Source of the DNA: Gammaproteobacteria bacterium
GTDB taxonomy: Bacteria > Pseudomonadota > Gammaproteobacteria > DSM-16500
Direction: 5' to 3'
DNA length: 64,000 nt
NCBI GenBank assembly: GCA_013816845.1
Contig: JACDDU010000001.1
Span: 558,001-622,000 of the forward strand
Below, piece after piece: positions 51,787-62,901 of this stretch (the stretch's first letter is position 1; each line of letters begins with the position of its first letter). The translations under genes and the position numbers were made by a program. The notes beneath the pieces are model-generated. The model saw only the letters and a list, made by a program, of their open reading frames with translations, did no database searches and was not told where the DNA came from.

Positions 51787-52518
51787 TTGAACTTCAATCA
51801 ATTACTAAATGATGGATTTGCCTTTTTAAAACTGAATAATTACGCAGCTCTAGCAAGCTTACAAAATTTAGTTAAGCAATTTTTACAATTCGAACCAACC
51901 CATTGGCATCTCCACGTTAATTCTCAAGATAAACATCATCAATTAATTGTTGAGCTTAGCAATCGCATTGCTGAAAGTAATGGTCTTCTTCACCTTACGC
52001 GTGAACATCTTCCTATCCTTATAGAGCTCTGCGGTCCTGATATTGATGTGCAGAAGGTTCCTGATTTAAGAATTACACGACCATTGCAAAAAAAAGATAT
52101 CGTCAATTGGCATCGCGATACTTTTTATGAGGGATCACCATGGCAATTAAATCTTTGGCTACCCATCTTTGAGTTGTCTAAAGGCGCCGGGTTACTTTTA
52201 ATTCCAGGGTCTCATCGCCTGCCTTCATTGAATATAAGAAAAAACCTCAACACTCAACATCCTAGCGATATGGTAGATGATGCCATCTCGGACATTAAGC
52301 TTGAGCAAGTACAACTTATAACACCAAGTGTAGGAGAGGCTGTTCTATTTTTTGGTTGCGCTATTCATCGAGCGGTCAACATATCAAAAGATACACGTCT
52401 AAGTATAGATATCAGATTTCGCAGCGCCCAAATTTCTGATCGTGAAAATGAATTTTATCGGCCACTTTGTCGCGGCTTAATGGGAACATGTGTAAGTGAT
52501 TTTCTGCAAAATGATTGA
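51787..52518 (+). CDS. PhyH-like Fe(II)/2-oxoglutarate dioxygenase
   Basis: 243 residues. The phytanoyl-CoA-dioxygenase-type fold is shown by VNWHRDTFYEGSPWQLNLWL (HxD metal site), GAGLLLIPGSHRLP, and the second half of the site AVLFFGCAIHRAVNISKDTR (His plus the Arg that binds 2-oxoglutarate). Such enzymes hydroxylate small molecules or lipids. The start is uncertain: the frame opens with a TTG at 51787 without a clear ribosome binding site. Its product is not deducible. A hairpin terminator is shared with the convergent rpsA. Confidence 0.8.
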   Translation: MNFNQLLNDGFAFLKLNNYAALASLQNLVKQFLQFEPTHWHLHVNSQDKHHQLIVELSNRIAESNGLLHLTREHLPILIELCGPDIDVQKVPDLRITRPLQKKDIVNWHRDTFYEGSPWQLNLWLPIFELSKGAGLLLIPGSHRLPSLNIRKNLNTQHPSDMVDDAISDIKLEQVQLITPSVGEAVLFFGCAIHRAVNISKDTRLSIDIRFRSAQISDRENEFYRPLCRGLMGTCVSDFLQND

Positions 52519-52581
52519 GAGTGAACAGTAGGAAGGTTAATTATTTATTAGCATGATGAACTAAGGTGGAAATATAAAAGA

Positions 52582-52610
52582 ATAGCCGAGTTAATGATTA
52601 ACTCGGCTAT
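52582..52610. terminator. Strong bidirectional terminator of rpsA
   Basis: ATAGCCGAGTTAA and TTAACTCGGCTAT form a perfect 13-bp stem around TGA. On the minus strand it is followed by TTCTTTTAT, so it ends rpsA. It also faces the convergent dioxygenase gene. Confidence 0.9.
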
Positions 52611-52620
52611 CAGATAGAAC

Positions 52621-54396
52621 TTACTTTGTCTCTTCTTCCCTGTCTTCATTATTATTAATATTTTTGAATAAATCCCCAAGAGTGGTTTTCAAGGGTGATG
52701 AATCTGAGGATTTTTTCTTCTTAACAGTTGTTGAAGAACTTGAAGCTGCTTTAGCAGTTTTTACTGATTTTTTAGCAGTAGGAGCTGCGGCTTTACTACT
52801 GGTCGCTGTACTACCAGTTGTGGCTTCTTTTGTTTTGAGAGAAAGATTGATTGCATGGATCTTACGATCTGTGCCGACAACTTTAGCCTCCACAGAATCG
52901 CCCACTTGGTATTTAGTGCGGACATCATCTATTTTTTCCGCGGCAATTTCTGCGCCACGAAGCACACCACGAATACCACTTTCCAGTTCCAGGATCGCTT
53001 GTTTTTGATCAACTTCAATAACTTGACCAACTACAACAGAGCCTTTTTCATGTGCGGCTAAATAATTTGCTAATGGATCTTCAGCTAATTGTTTCAAGCC
53101 CAATGCAATTCTTTCGCGCTCAACATCAATAGCTAAGATGATAGCTTCAAGTTCATCACCTTTCTGATATTTACGTAATGTTTCTTGGGCATCAACTTCG
53201 CTCCAAGCAATGTCAGAAAGATAAATTAAACCATCAATACCGCCTTCTAATTCAAGGAAAATACCAAAGTCAGTGATTGATTTAATTTTGCCTTTTACAT
53301 GCTCGCTCTTCTGATGATTTTCAGCAAAAGCAGCCCATGGATTAGAAGTACATTGTTTAATGCCTAATGAAATGCGACGACGCTCAGCATCGACATCAAG
53401 AACCATAACATCAACTTCTTCACTTAAGTGAATAACTTTATTTGGATTAACGTTTTTATTGGTCCAATCCATTTCGGATACGTGAACTAAACCTTCAATT
53501 CCTTCTTCGATTTCAACAAAGCAGCCGTAATCGGTAATGTTGGTAACACGTCCAGAAATCTTTGCACCAACCGGATAACGCTGGCTAATATCTAACCAAG
53601 GATCACCGCCTAATTGTTTTAAGCCAAGTGACACACGAACATTTTCTCTGTCGATTTTCAATACTTTAACTTTGATTTCATCGCCAATATTTAAAATTTC
53701 ACTTGGATGCTTAATACGCTTCCAAGACATATCAGTAATGTGAAGCAAGCCATCAACGCCACCTAAATCAATAAATGCGCCGTAATCGGTGAGATTTTTA
53801 ACCACACCTTTAACTTCATCACCTTCATTAATATTTTCAAGAACCGCGGCACGTTCAACATTGCTTTCGGCTTCAAGAACAGCGCGACGAGAAACAACAA
53901 TATTATTACGCTTTGGATCCACTTTAATGACTTTAAATTCGAATTCTTTACCTTCAAATGCTTCTGGATCGCGGATTGGTTTAACATCCACTAAAGAGCC
54001 AGGCAAGAAAGCGCGTACTTTGCTAATTTCAACAGTGAAGCCACCTTTTACGCGACCCACGATGACACCACGAATAGTTTCTTTTGCTTCGTATGCTTTT
54101 TCGAGATGAGACCAGGATTCTAGTCGTTTGGCTCGTTCACGCGATAAGCGTGTGCTACCAAATCCATCTTCCAATACTTCTAGCGCAACTTTGACTTCAT
54201 CCCCTACTTTAATTTCGATTTTGCCACTTTCATCGTAAAATTGTTCGGTAGGTATATAAGATTCGGATTTTAAGCCAGCATCGACAATGACGTATTTGTC
54301 ATCAATATGCTCTACGGTTGCGTTAATAATAGCGCCGGGAAGCATCGGCGTATCTGTTAGACTTTGTTCAAATAATTGAGCAAAAGATTCACTCAT
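52621..54396 (-). CDS. rpsA: Ribosomal protein S1
   Basis: 591 residues from the ATG at 54396. Six S1 RNA-binding domains follow one another (e.g. [116 protein letters not shown]). S1 brings mRNA to the 30S subunit. The C-terminal extension of about 55 residues after the last S1 domain is very rich in Lys, Ser, Thr and Ala and ends in an acidic tail (DREEETK); E. coli S1 (557 residues) lacks it. Core operon neighbour: cmk lies upstream on the same strand. Confidence 0.97.
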   Translation of the reverse strand: MSESFAQLFEQSLTDTPMLPGAIINATVEHIDDKYVIVDAGLKSESYIPTEQFYDESGKIEIKVGDEVKVALEVLEDGFGSTRLSRERAKRLESWSHLEKAYEAKETIRGVIVGRVKGGFTVEISKVRAFLPGSLVDVKPIRDPEAFEGKEFEFKVIKVDPKRNNIVVSRRAVLEAESNVERAAVLENINEGDEVKGVVKNLTDYGAFIDLGGVDGLLHITDMSWKRIKHPSEILNIGDEIKVKVLKIDRENVRVSLGLKQLGGDPWLDISQRYPVGAKISGRVTNITDYGCFVEIEEGIEGLVHVSEMDWTNKNVNPNKVIHLSEEVDVMVLDVDAERRRISLGIKQCTSNPWAAFAENHQKSEHVKGKIKSITDFGIFLELEGGIDGLIYLSDIAWSEVDAQETLRKYQKGDELEAIILAIDVERERIALGLKQLAEDPLANYLAAHEKGSVVVGQVIEVDQKQAILELESGIRGVLRGAEIAAEKIDDVRTKYQVGDSVEAKVVGTDRKIHAINLSLKTKEATTGSTATSSKAAAPTAKKSVKTAKAASSSSTTVKKKKSSDSSPLKTTLGDLFKNINNNEDREEETK

Positions 54397-54449
54397 GGTT
54401 TGTTTCACTCGTTAACCCCAAAAAACTCAAAAACGGTAAATTCATAATC

Positions 54450-55184
54450 TTACTCTGCTACTACTTGGTCGTACTCAATCCTTTGGTAAGTAGTAACAGG
54501 AAAGGCCTTTTTTCGTTTGATCTCAAATAGAATACGTTCAACAACTTGTGCAACCGTTAAACCATCCGTATTAATGCAAACAGCATCTTCGGCGGGTCGT
54601 AGTGGCGCAATAACTCGTTCTTGATCGCGTTTGTCACGCTCACGTAGTTCCAAAATGAGGTCGCCTAGGGTAACACTAATGCCCAGTTCCTTCAACTGGT
54701 TATAGCGTCTAAGGCCACGCTCTTCGGCACTTGCTAAAAGGAAGAATTTAATTTCTGCATCCGGGAAAACTACCGTCCCCATGTCGCGGCCGTCCGCCAC
54801 CAAGCCCGGAGCTTCACGAAAAACACGTTGGCGACTTAAAAGAGATGCACGAACCGCAGGTAATGCACCAATGACAGAAGCAACATTTCCCATGTGTTCC
54901 GTGCGAATAGTTTTGGTGACGTCTTCACCTTCGAGAATGATGCGGGGTAAATTATTTTCTTGGGCAATGAATTGAACATCAAGGTGCTCTGCTAAAACTT
55001 CTAAAGCTTTTTCATTATCTAAGGCTACCCCATGAGTTTGCGCAGCTAGGGCTAACACCCGATATAAAGCACCGCTATCTAAAAATTTCCATCCTAATCG
55101 CTTTGCCAATAACTGACTTACAGTTCCTTTTCCTGTACCGCTCGCCCCGTCAATCGTAATGACGGGGTCTCTCTGATGGATCAT
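54450..55184 (-). CDS. cmk: Cytidylate kinase
   Basis: 244 residues. It phosphorylates CMP and dCMP with ATP. The P-loop is [20 protein letters not shown], followed by [15 protein letters not shown], the signature [20 protein letters not shown], and the lid [20 protein letters not shown]. The length is slightly above E. coli Cmk (227), with a short C-terminal tail. It overlaps the end of gyrA by 4 nt (ATGA) and precedes rpsA, so gyrA-cmk-rpsA form a compact group; in many gammaproteobacteria serC and aroA lie between them, but not here. Confidence 0.96.
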   Translation of the reverse strand: MIHQRDPVITIDGASGTGKGTVSQLLAKRLGWKFLDSGALYRVLALAAQTHGVALDNEKALEVLAEHLDVQFIAQENNLPRIILEGEDVTKTIRTEHMGNVASVIGALPAVRASLLSRQRVFREAPGLVADGRDMGTVVFPDAEIKFFLLASAEERGLRRYNQLKELGISVTLGDLILELRERDKRDQERVIAPLRPAEDAVCINTDGLTVAQVVERILFEIKRKKAFPVTTYQRIEYDQVVAE

Positions 55185-57727
55185 CCGTTTTCTTCTCCTT
55201 TGATATTGGCAATACGCTCAAGGCTAACGAGTTGCTCACTATCACCCAGTTGAATAAGTTTAACGCCTTGGGTATTTCGGCCAATGACTGAAATTTCAGC
55301 AACCGGAACACGAACCAATGTTCCCTTATTACTGATTAGCATCACTTCATCTTCTTGATTTACCTGGAGCGCACCAACCACTTGACCATTTCGCTCGTTA
55401 ACATGGATAGAAATAACACCCTGACCGCCACGGCCGCTTAACCGGTATTCTTCTAAAGCAGTACGTTTTCCAAAGCCATTCTCAGTCGCGGTTAAGATAT
55501 CACCTTCACGAGAAACAATGAGAGACACAACCTTTTGATCAGGTTGAAGTTTAACGCCGCGTACGCCTGCAGCTTGTCGACCCATGCGTCGCACTTTGGT
55601 TTCAGAAAACCGTACTACTTTTCCTGTATTAGTAAACAGCATCAAATCATGGGTGCCATCAGTTATATCTGCTTGTACTAAACAGTCATTTTCTTGTAGT
55701 GCAATTGCAATAATGCCAGAAGCTCGTGGACGCGAAAAATCGCTAAGCGAAACTTTTTTCACTAAACCTAACGAGGTTGCCATGACTACAAATTGATTTT
55801 GTAAATATTCTCTTACCGGTAAGAAGGCATTTACTTTTTCACCTTCTACTAAAGGTAAGATATTAACAATGGGTCGACCGCGAGCTGTGCGATTAGCTTG
55901 AGGGAGTTGATACACTTTAAGCCAATATACTTTTCCGAGGCTGGTAAAGCATAGAACAGTATCATGTGTTCGTGCTGCGATGAGATATTCGACAAAATCT
56001 TCTTCCTTCATGGTCGTTGAAGATTTTCCACGACCACCACGATGTTGGGCTTGATACACGGTTTGAAGTTGTGTTTTAACATAACCTTCATGCGAAAGTG
56101 TAACGACAACTTCTTCATCTGGAATGAGATCTTCCATAAGCATAACACCTTCATCACTATCAATGATTTGGGTGCGCCGTTCATCGCCAAAATCGCTTTT
56201 AATTAATAATAAATCTTCACGAATGACATGCATCAAAGAAGCTGGATTTTCCAAAATTTCAGCAAGTTTTGCGATTAATTCTTTAAGCGTTTGATGTTCA
56301 GAAACTATTTTATCTTGTTCAAGTCCTGTCAATCGATGCAGACGCATGTCAAGAATAGCTTGAGCTTGTTCAGGCGATAAACGGTAGCTTTCTCCTGATA
56401 AACCATAAAGCTGAGTGCGATGCGTTACTGAATTTTGTTCACCCGCACGCGTCAGGATTTCAACTGTTTTAGCTACAGGCCATGCTTGACCCATTAATAG
56501 CGTTTTAGCTTCACTTGAATCTCTAGCTTGTTTGATTAGCGTAATCATTGGATCAATATTCGTTAAAGCAACCGCTAAACCTTCTAAAATATGAACGCGA
56601 TCTTGAGCTTTTTTAAGCTCAAAAACCGTGCGTCTTGTTACCACTTCACGACGATGGCGGATGAAAGCTTCAAGGAATTCTTTAAGGTTAAGTATTTTTG
56701 GCTGCCCATCTGCCAAAGCCACCATGTTGAGGCCAAAGACAGTTTGGAGTTGGGTATGAACAAATAAATTATTTAAAATAACGTCTGTATTTTCGCCCCG
56801 ACGAAGCTCAACAACAACTCTCATTCCTTGCTTATCAGACTCATCACGTAATGCTGAAATGCCTTCAATTTTTTTATCTTTAACAAGTTCGGCAATTCGT
56901 TCTACTAAACGTGCTTTGTTGACTTGGTAAGGAAGCTCGGTAACGATGATGCGTTCTTTGCTTGTTTTTTCGTCAATTTCAATGTGAGTTTTAGCCCGAA
57001 CCACTGCCCTGCCGCGACCGGTATGATAAGCTTCACGAATACCATTCCTGCCTTGAATCATGGCGGCTGTTGGAAAATCGGGGCCAGGAATAAATTCCAT
57101 AAGCTCATTAATAGTCGTTTCAGGATTATCGATGAGTGCCACACAGGCATTAATGACTTCAGTCAGGTTGTGAGGCGGGATGTTAGTCGCCATCCCAACT
57201 GCAATACCTGAAGAACCATTAATTAGAAGGTTGGGCACTCGAGTGGGAAGTACGGAAGGGATCATTTCCGTTTCATCATAATTCGCTACAAAATCGACGG
57301 TTTCTTTTTCGATATCGGCTAATAAAGCATGCGCAATACGAGACATTCTGATTTCAGTGTAACGCATGGCCGCAGCTGCATCGCCATCAACTGATCCGAA
57401 ATTCCCTTGACCATCAACCAGTAGATATCGTAGAGAGAAAGGTTGGGCCATACGAACAATCGTATCGTAAACCGCTGTATCGCTGTGAGGGTGATACTTA
57501 CCGATAACGTCACCGACGATGCGCGCAGATTTTTTATAAGGCTTGTTGTAATCATTGCCCAATTCATGCATAGCAAACAATACCCTTCGATGGACGGGTT
57601 TCAAGCCATCCCTGACATCAGGTAAAGCCCGCCCAATAATGACGCTCATTGCATAGGCAAGATAGGATTTTTTTAGCTCACTTTCGACGCTAATTTTCTG
57701 AATTTCTTTTGCAACTGAATTATCCAT
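55181..57727 (-). CDS. gyrA: DNA gyrase subunit A
   Basis: 848 residues from the ATG at 57727; the frame runs 40 codons further without homology. It is the cleavage-and-religation subunit of gyrase. The start [20 protein letters not shown], the active-site tyrosine in [13 protein letters not shown], and the C-terminal beta-pinwheel (e.g. [20 protein letters not shown]) are typical. The quinolone-resistance region reads [13 protein letters not shown]: residue 82, which aligns with E. coli Gly81, is Ser, and the E. coli Ser83 position is Thr. A change at Gly81 is known to affect quinolone sensitivity. No Shine-Dalgarno is seen. The 3' end overlaps cmk. Confidence 0.97.
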   Translation of the reverse strand: MDNSVAKEIQKISVESELKKSYLAYAMSVIIGRALPDVRDGLKPVHRRVLFAMHELGNDYNKPYKKSARIVGDVIGKYHPHSDTAVYDTIVRMAQPFSLRYLLVDGQGNFGSVDGDAAAAMRYTEIRMSRIAHALLADIEKETVDFVANYDETEMIPSVLPTRVPNLLINGSSGIAVGMATNIPPHNLTEVINACVALIDNPETTINELMEFIPGPDFPTAAMIQGRNGIREAYHTGRGRAVVRAKTHIEIDEKTSKERIIVTELPYQVNKARLVERIAELVKDKKIEGISALRDESDKQGMRVVVELRRGENTDVILNNLFVHTQLQTVFGLNMVALADGQPKILNLKEFLEAFIRHRREVVTRRTVFELKKAQDRVHILEGLAVALTNIDPMITLIKQARDSSEAKTLLMGQAWPVAKTVEILTRAGEQNSVTHRTQLYGLSGESYRLSPEQAQAILDMRLHRLTGLEQDKIVSEHQTLKELIAKLAEILENPASLMHVIREDLLLIKSDFGDERRTQIIDSDEGVMLMEDLIPDEEVVVTLSHEGYVKTQLQTVYQAQHRGGRGKSSTTMKEEDFVEYLIAARTHDTVLCFTSLGKVYWLKVYQLPQANRTARGRPIVNILPLVEGEKVNAFLPVREYLQNQFVVMATSLGLVKKVSLSDFSRPRASGIIAIALQENDCLVQADITDGTHDLMLFTNTGKVVRFSETKVRRMGRQAAGVRGVKLQPDQKVVSLIVSREGDILTATENGFGKRTALEEYRLSGRGGQGVISIHVNERNGQVVGALQVNQEDEVMLISNKGTLVRVPVAEISVIGRNTQGVKLIQLGDSEQLVSLERIANIKGEENG

Positions 57728-57898
57728 AGGAGTGTTTTTTAGGTGGCTTAAAAAGGCGAAATTATAGCATGTTTGATGAAGAGATGACAGGAATAAGGTG
57801 ACAAAAAATAATGCTTGCGAAGATTTTCTAAGTGCAGAATCTGGCAACCTACCTTGAGTAGGCTTCTACAATTTAGTCAGAACCAACTCGCCAAGGCA

Positions 57899-59563
57899 TT
57901 ACTTCTTGTCACGGAGGGCGCGACGTAAAATTTTCCCTACATTTGTTTTGGGTAGCTCATCACGAAATTCAATTTGCTTTGGAACTTTGTACGGTGTCAA
58001 ATATTGTCTTGCATATTGAAGAATAGAAGCTTCGGTCAACTGAGGATCATCTTTGACAATAAAAGCTTTAACGGTTTCACCTGAATTTTCATTAGGCACG
58101 CCAACAACTGCTACTTCCCTGATGCCGGGTACTTTCATTAATACATCTTCAATTTCATTTGGATAGACATTAAAACCTGAAACCAGAATCATATCTTTTT
58201 TGCGTTCTAACAAACGTACAAAACCTTGTGCGTTTATTTCAGCGATATCACCGGTAAGAAGCCAGTCATCATGAAAGACTCGCTTAGTTTCTGCTTCATT
58301 TTGCCAATATCCCCGCATAACCTGTGGACCACGCACAGCGATTTCACCAGGAGTGTTAAGTCCGACTTCATTCCCCTCTTCGTCAAAAAGACTAATTTCT
58401 GTGGATGAAACGGGTAAACCAATCGTTCCATTGTAGGTGGTAATCGTGGTTGGATTGATGGTTACGCAAGGAGACGTTTCGGTTAATCCGTACGCTTCTA
58501 AAATATGACATCGTGTTACATTTTGCCATTTTTCAGCTACAACTTTCTGTACAGACATCCCCCCACCTAGAGTCAATCGTAATGCACTGAAGTCAACTTC
58601 GGGAAACGCACTATTTTTTAACAAAGCATTAAATAAAGTATTAACACCCGTTATCACAGTAAATTTGAATTTCTTTAAATCCTTAATCATGCTTTTTATA
58701 TCACGAGGATTAGTAATTAAAACATTTAAGCCACCAATCTTAGAGAAAAAAAGACAGTTCGCAGTTAAAGAGAAAATATGGTACATCGGCAATGCGGTAA
58801 TAATAATATCTTTACCTTCAGTAATTAATGAGCCGAACCACGCATCCGCTTGTTGTATATTAGCAATCAAATTACGATGGGTTAAAATTGCGCCTTTCGA
58901 GATCCCAGTCGTCCCTCCAGTATATTGTAAAAAAGCAATATCACTGTTGGTGATGGGCACAGGATTGACCTGTAATTTCTTCCCCAGCTCCAAAGCTTTT
59001 TTAAAGTGAATGGTATGAGGAATGGACCAAGCTGGTATTTGTTTGTAAATATACTTTAAAACAAAATTGATAATGAAAGATTTTGCAAAAGGAAAAAGAT
59101 CACCGATTTTGGTAATAATAATATTTTTAATGTTAGGGGTCTTAATTCGTGCTTTTTCCACGGTATGAGCAAAATTTTCTAAAACTAAAATAGTTGTTGC
59201 GCCGGAATTATCCAACTGAAATGCTAATTCTTCAGCTGTGTAGAGCGGGTTAACATTGACAACAACGAGACCTATTGATAACGCTCCGAACAATGCGATG
59301 GGATATTGAAGAACATTCGGAAGCATGATCGCAAACCGATCACCTTTTTTTAATTTTAATTCTTGTTGGAGATAAGCTGCGAAGTCATTAGCTTTCTCTT
59401 CAAGTTCTTTATAAGTTAGTGTAACACCCATATTATAGAAAGCAGGCCGTGAGGCATGTTTGTGACAACTTTCTTTGAAAATTTCTATTAGAGATTGATA
59501 AGCATCTGGATCAATTTCACTTGGCACTTGCGGCGGATAACTTTTTAACCAAATCTTTTCCAC
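57899..59563 (-). CDS. Long-chain acyl-CoA synthetase (FadD-like)
   Basis: 554 residues. It activates fatty acids to acyl-CoA through an acyl-adenylate. The AMP-binding motif is LQYTGGTTGISKGAILTHRN (P-loop), LGGGMSVQKVVAEKW and LEAYGLTETSP follow, then the YxxGD-like WLLTGDIAEINAQGFVRLLE and the C-terminal PKTNVGKILRRALRDKK with the catalytic Lys. The length is that of FadD. The N-terminal SRPAFYNMGVTLTYKELEEK also fits. Substrate chain length is not readable. It stands between the gyrA group and tRNA-Pro, with no partner; intracellular bacteria often use host fatty acids. Confidence 0.92.
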   Translation of the reverse strand: MEKIWLKSYPPQVPSEIDPDAYQSLIEIFKESCHKHASRPAFYNMGVTLTYKELEEKANDFAAYLQQELKLKKGDRFAIMLPNVLQYPIALFGALSIGLVVVNVNPLYTAEELAFQLDNSGATTILVLENFAHTVEKARIKTPNIKNIIITKIGDLFPFAKSFIINFVLKYIYKQIPAWSIPHTIHFKKALELGKKLQVNPVPITNSDIAFLQYTGGTTGISKGAILTHRNLIANIQQADAWFGSLITEGKDIIITALPMYHIFSLTANCLFFSKIGGLNVLITNPRDIKSMIKDLKKFKFTVITGVNTLFNALLKNSAFPEVDFSALRLTLGGGMSVQKVVAEKWQNVTRCHILEAYGLTETSPCVTINPTTITTYNGTIGLPVSSTEISLFDEEGNEVGLNTPGEIAVRGPQVMRGYWQNEAETKRVFHDDWLLTGDIAEINAQGFVRLLERKKDMILVSGFNVYPNEIEDVLMKVPGIREVAVVGVPNENSGETVKAFIVKDDPQLTEASILQYARQYLTPYKVPKQIEFRDELPKTNVGKILRRALRDKK

Positions 59564-59603
59564 GCTTAATTCCTTGCGCTATAGTTTCTAAATCAAACAT
59601 TAA

Positions 59604-59677
59604 TCGGGACGGCCGGATTTGAACCGGCGACCACTTGCGCCCCATGCAAGTACGCTACCAGGCTGCGCCACGCCCCG
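59604..59677 (-). tRNA. tRNA-Pro (anticodon GGG)
   Basis: On the minus strand the 74-nt sequence starts CGGGGCGTGGCGCAGCCTGG and closes GGTTCAAATCCGGCCGTCCC plus GA. The acceptor stem pairs CGGGGCG/CGTCCCG (one G-U), the D-loop has GCGCAGCCTGGTAGCG, the anticodon stem CTTGC/GCAAG encloses ATGGGGC (anticodon GGG), and the T-loop is GGTTCAAATCC. The 3' CCA is not encoded (the next bases are TTA), so it must be added by a nucleotidyltransferase. The neighbourhood merR-tRNA-Pro is standard in Legionellales. Confidence 0.93.
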
Positions 59678-59802
59678 AAAAGATCTGAAGAAAAAGCTGA
59701 GGCAAAATTTTCAATTGCGGAAGGGATCTTACACTCAAAGCCTTTCAATGATCAATGATTCGATTAATAGATTTAAAATTTTTAACTATAAAACAGGTGA
59801 AG

Positions 59803-60219
59803 TTATGAGAAAGAAGTTTTAATTTCGAGATTGTCTAAAACTGTTTCAAGTTCAGAAATAATCTTTTTAACCATCGCATCAAGTTTCACAGACTGACTAG
59901 CGGGATCACTTGTGTTCGAAAGCTGGGCGCGTGCACCCTCAATAGTAAAGCCGTCTTCATAAAGTAATTTTTTAATTTGACGAACAAGTAGAATATCTTG
60001 CGCTTGATAGTAGCGACGATTGCCGCGACGTTTAACTGGTCTTAACTGGGTAAATTCTTGTTCCCAATACCGTAAAACATAGGTCTTAACCGCGCAAAGT
60101 TGTCCGACTTCGCTAATGGTAAAATAGCGTTTATCAGGAATAGCCGGCAAATCTTGATCGCAATTTTTTTTACGCTTCACCTTGCTCAACGGGCGTTCCT
60201 TGATTTTCTTTCCCTGCAT
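59803..60219 (-). CDS. MerR-family transcriptional regulator
   Basis: 138 residues from the ATG at 60219; a GTG at 60180 just after the ihfA end is a plausible shorter start, which would remove most of the 50-nt overlap with ihfA. The HTH is [20 protein letters not shown] followed by [20 protein letters not shown] and [20 protein letters not shown], the common MerR DNA-binding layout. The C-terminal helix forms the dimer. No metal-binding cysteines are seen, so this is the widespread ihfA-linked orphan MerR rather than a metal sensor. Function unknown. Confidence 0.88.
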   Translation of the reverse strand: MQGKKIKERPLSKVKRKKNCDQDLPAIPDKRYFTISEVGQLCAVKTYVLRYWEQEFTQLRPVKRRGNRRYYQAQDILLVRQIKKLLYEDGFTIEGARAQLSNTSDPASQSVKLDAMVKKIISELETVLDNLEIKTSFS

Positions 60220-60499
60220 ATTTTTCTACACGTGCTTTAAGCTTTTGTCCAGTATGAAAAGTTACAACACGACGTGCTGTGACTGGAACTTCTTCACCGG
60301 TACGGGGATTTCTCCCTGGACGTTCTTTTTTATCGTGTAAAGTAAAATTACCATAACCTGATAATTTGACTTGTTTCCCAGAAATTAAAGCATCGCTGAT
60401 ATATTGAAAAAACAACTCGACAATTTCTTTTGCTTCTCGGTTAGTTAAACCAATTTCTTCATCTAAGTGTTTCGCAAGATCCGCTTTGGTTAGCGTCAT
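60170..60499 (-). CDS. ihfA: Integration host factor subunit alpha
   Basis: 109 residues, a typical IHF/HU-fold protein: [20 protein letters not shown], a dimer core [20 protein letters not shown], then the DNA-intercalating arm with [20 protein letters not shown] (the Pro of NPRTG inserts between bases). It bends DNA at IHF sites as IhfA/IhfB. It begins 1 nt after pheT, as in other gammaproteobacteria, so it is co-transcribed with pheST. No ihfB is in the window; rpsA is not followed by it here. Confidence 0.96.
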   Translation of the reverse strand: MTLTKADLAKHLDEEIGLTNREAKEIVELFFQYISDALISGKQVKLSGYGNFTLHDKKERPGRNPRTGEEVPVTARRVVTFHTGQKLKARVEKYAGKENQGTPVEQGEA

Positions 60500-60500
60500 A

Positions 60501-62876
60501 TCAACTCCTTAGCTCTGCTCCTGTTTGCCCTCGCAACGCTATTATTACGCGCTCCACTAGCTCTGCTACTTCATCGTCCACTAAAGTACGATGAGGATGT
60601 TGAAGGATTAGCGCCAATGCGATGCTTTTAAAACCCGGCGAAATCCCCTTCCCTTGGTAGACGTCGAAGATAAAAACCTCTTTTAACCAATCACCTGCGA
60701 CTAACTTTATTGTATCCTGAATCTTCGCCGCCGGTATAGCTTGATTTACGATCAGGGCAAGGTCTCGTCTGATTTCTGGAAATTTAGAAATGTCTTCAAA
60801 TTGACTATTCTTGCGATAATTGATCAAGGAAAGGTTGATTTCAGCTAAATAAACCGTCTCGGTGAGTCCAAGCTTATCTTTGAGCGAAGGGTGAATGGCG
60901 CCCAGAATACCGATTTTTTGACCTTGCCAAACTATGGCGGCTGTTTGCCCAGGATGTAAGGCGGGATGCGCTTCACTAATATAATGAATAGATTCGCCGT
61001 GTGTGTAATTTTTTATCAAAATTTCAATCGATCCCTTTAAGTCGTAGAAATCGACGGGTCTATTTTGTGCCCCCCATTGAATCGGGTCTGCAGAGCCTCC
61101 GACTATCAAACCAAGCTTTAAAACTTCTGTCGTATTCTTATCTTCGAGGTAGCAAGCACCAATTTCAAATAAGTGGATATGATCTTGCTGACGGCTGCGA
61201 TTATAAATGTAAGATTGAATCAAACCCGGCCATAAATTCGAACGCATGACTGTCATATCTGCACTAATCGGATTTAAAATTGTTTTCAGGGTGGCGTTCG
61301 GATCAAGAATGTTTTGGAGGTCGGCTTCAACAAAGCTATAAGAAATAATTTCGTGAAAACCTAAAATAGCTAAACTTTTTCTGAGTGGTGACCAATCTTT
61401 TTCGTTAAATTGATGATGGGTTGCATATAATACTGATTGAGGAATTCGCGCTTCAATATTTTCATAGCCATAAAGCCTTGCGATTTCTTCTATTAAATCT
61501 TCTGGTATTAATAAATCCGGTCGGTAAGAAGGGATGGCAACTTGCCAACCGCTATCATTACTTTGCACTTTAAAATCTAAACGCTTAAAAATATTGTCTA
61601 CAACAACCCGAGGAATGTCTTTACCTAAAACCGCATTGAGATGATGATGCTGAAGGTCAATTAGAACCAAGGAGGGTAAATAACTTTCTGTTTGTTGGAC
61701 GATAACTGGCGATGCTTCTCCGCCAGCAATTTCTAGAATTAAAGCGGTTGCTCTCTCAAGCGCTTCGATTTGAATATTAGAATCAATACCGCGTTCAAAA
61801 CGATAGGATGATTCAGAATTAAGATGATAAAACTGACGCTGTCTCGCCACAATCTGCGGGGGAAAATAAGCACTTTCAAGTAGAATGTCTTGAGTAGTTA
61901 AAGTAACGCTCGAAGCCATACCACCCATGACACCGGCGATGGCGACAGGTGCTTGGTGATCGGCAATGACAAGTGTTTCATCATCTAAAGTTTGTTCAGA
62001 GTCATCCAGTAATTTTATCTTTTCACCCTGCTTAGCAAAGCGAACTTCAATACCCCCATTGATTTTTTCAAAATCGAAGGCATGCATGGGTTGCCCCATT
62101 TCTAACATGACATAGTTTGTGACATCAACAATAGGATGAATTGATCTAAATCCACTACGACGTAGACGCTCTGCTAACCATACTGGCGTTTGTTTGGGCG
62201 GCTTCACATTGCGTAGGATGCGTCCTGCATAGCGGGGACAAGCTGCCGGTGCTAAAATCTTTAAATTAAAGTTTTCGGAAAGCATCGACTTAACGATACT
62301 TTCCGAAAAAGGTTTCACTGTTGTTTCAGTTAAAGCTGCGATTTCTCTGGCTATACCTTTGATACTGAGACAATCACCCCGATTGGGTGTAATTGATAAA
62401 TCAAAAATATAATCTTCTAATTTTAAATATTCTTTAACAGAAACCCCTACTTCTGAATCAAATGGAAATTCAATAATGGCTTCATTATTATCAGTTAAAT
62501 TTAACTCCGCTGCTGAAAGCAACATACCTGAAGAAGTTATACCGCGAATCTCTGATTTTAAAATCTCCGTGCCATTCGGTAGGCAGGCACCAATTTTTGC
62601 AACAGCGACGTAAAGGTTTGGGGAAGCATTTTCAGCGCCACAAACAATTTGTAACGTTTCTGACTTGTCAATTTCAACCTGGCAAATCTTTAAATTATCT
62701 GCTTGTGGGTGCTTTTCAAGCGATAAAATTTTGCCAACGATAATATGCTCTGATAAGTTGATGAGTGGGTCTATACTTTCAACTTCAATGCCACCCATCG
62801 TTAAAATATTCGCGAGTTGCTCGCGGGATAATGCTGGGTTAACCCATTCTCGTAACCAATTTTCGCTACATTTCAT
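60501..62876 (-). CDS. pheT: Phenylalanyl-tRNA synthetase beta subunit
   Basis: 791 residues. With PheS it charges tRNA-Phe. The N-terminal tRNA-binding OB domain contains [20 protein letters not shown] and [20 protein letters not shown]. The B3/4 editing domain and B5 domain follow, and the C-terminal anticodon-binding FDX-ACB domain has [20 protein letters not shown]. The length is normal (E. coli 795). It is 25 nt after pheS and 1 nt before ihfA. Confidence 0.97.
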   Translation of the reverse strand: MKCSENWLREWVNPALSREQLANILTMGGIEVESIDPLINLSEHIIVGKILSLEKHPQADNLKICQVEIDKSETLQIVCGAENASPNLYVAVAKIGACLPNGTEILKSEIRGITSSGMLLSAAELNLTDNNEAIIEFPFDSEVGVSVKEYLKLEDYIFDLSITPNRGDCLSIKGIAREIAALTETTVKPFSESIVKSMLSENFNLKILAPAACPRYAGRILRNVKPPKQTPVWLAERLRRSGFRSIHPIVDVTNYVMLEMGQPMHAFDFEKINGGIEVRFAKQGEKIKLLDDSEQTLDDETLVIADHQAPVAIAGVMGGMASSVTLTTQDILLESAYFPPQIVARQRQFYHLNSESSYRFERGIDSNIQIEALERATALILEIAGGEASPVIVQQTESYLPSLVLIDLQHHHLNAVLGKDIPRVVVDNIFKRLDFKVQSNDSGWQVAIPSYRPDLLIPEDLIEEIARLYGYENIEARIPQSVLYATHHQFNEKDWSPLRKSLAILGFHEIISYSFVEADLQNILDPNATLKTILNPISADMTVMRSNLWPGLIQSYIYNRSRQQDHIHLFEIGACYLEDKNTTEVLKLGLIVGGSADPIQWGAQNRPVDFYDLKGSIEILIKNYTHGESIHYISEAHPALHPGQTAAIVWQGQKIGILGAIHPSLKDKLGLTETVYLAEINLSLINYRKNSQFEDISKFPEIRRDLALIVNQAIPAAKIQDTIKLVAGDWLKEVFIFDVYQGKGISPGFKSIALALILQHPHRTLVDDEVAELVERVIIALRGQTGAELRS

Positions 62877-62901
62877 ATTAATTTCTTTTCAAGAAAGTTG
62901 T

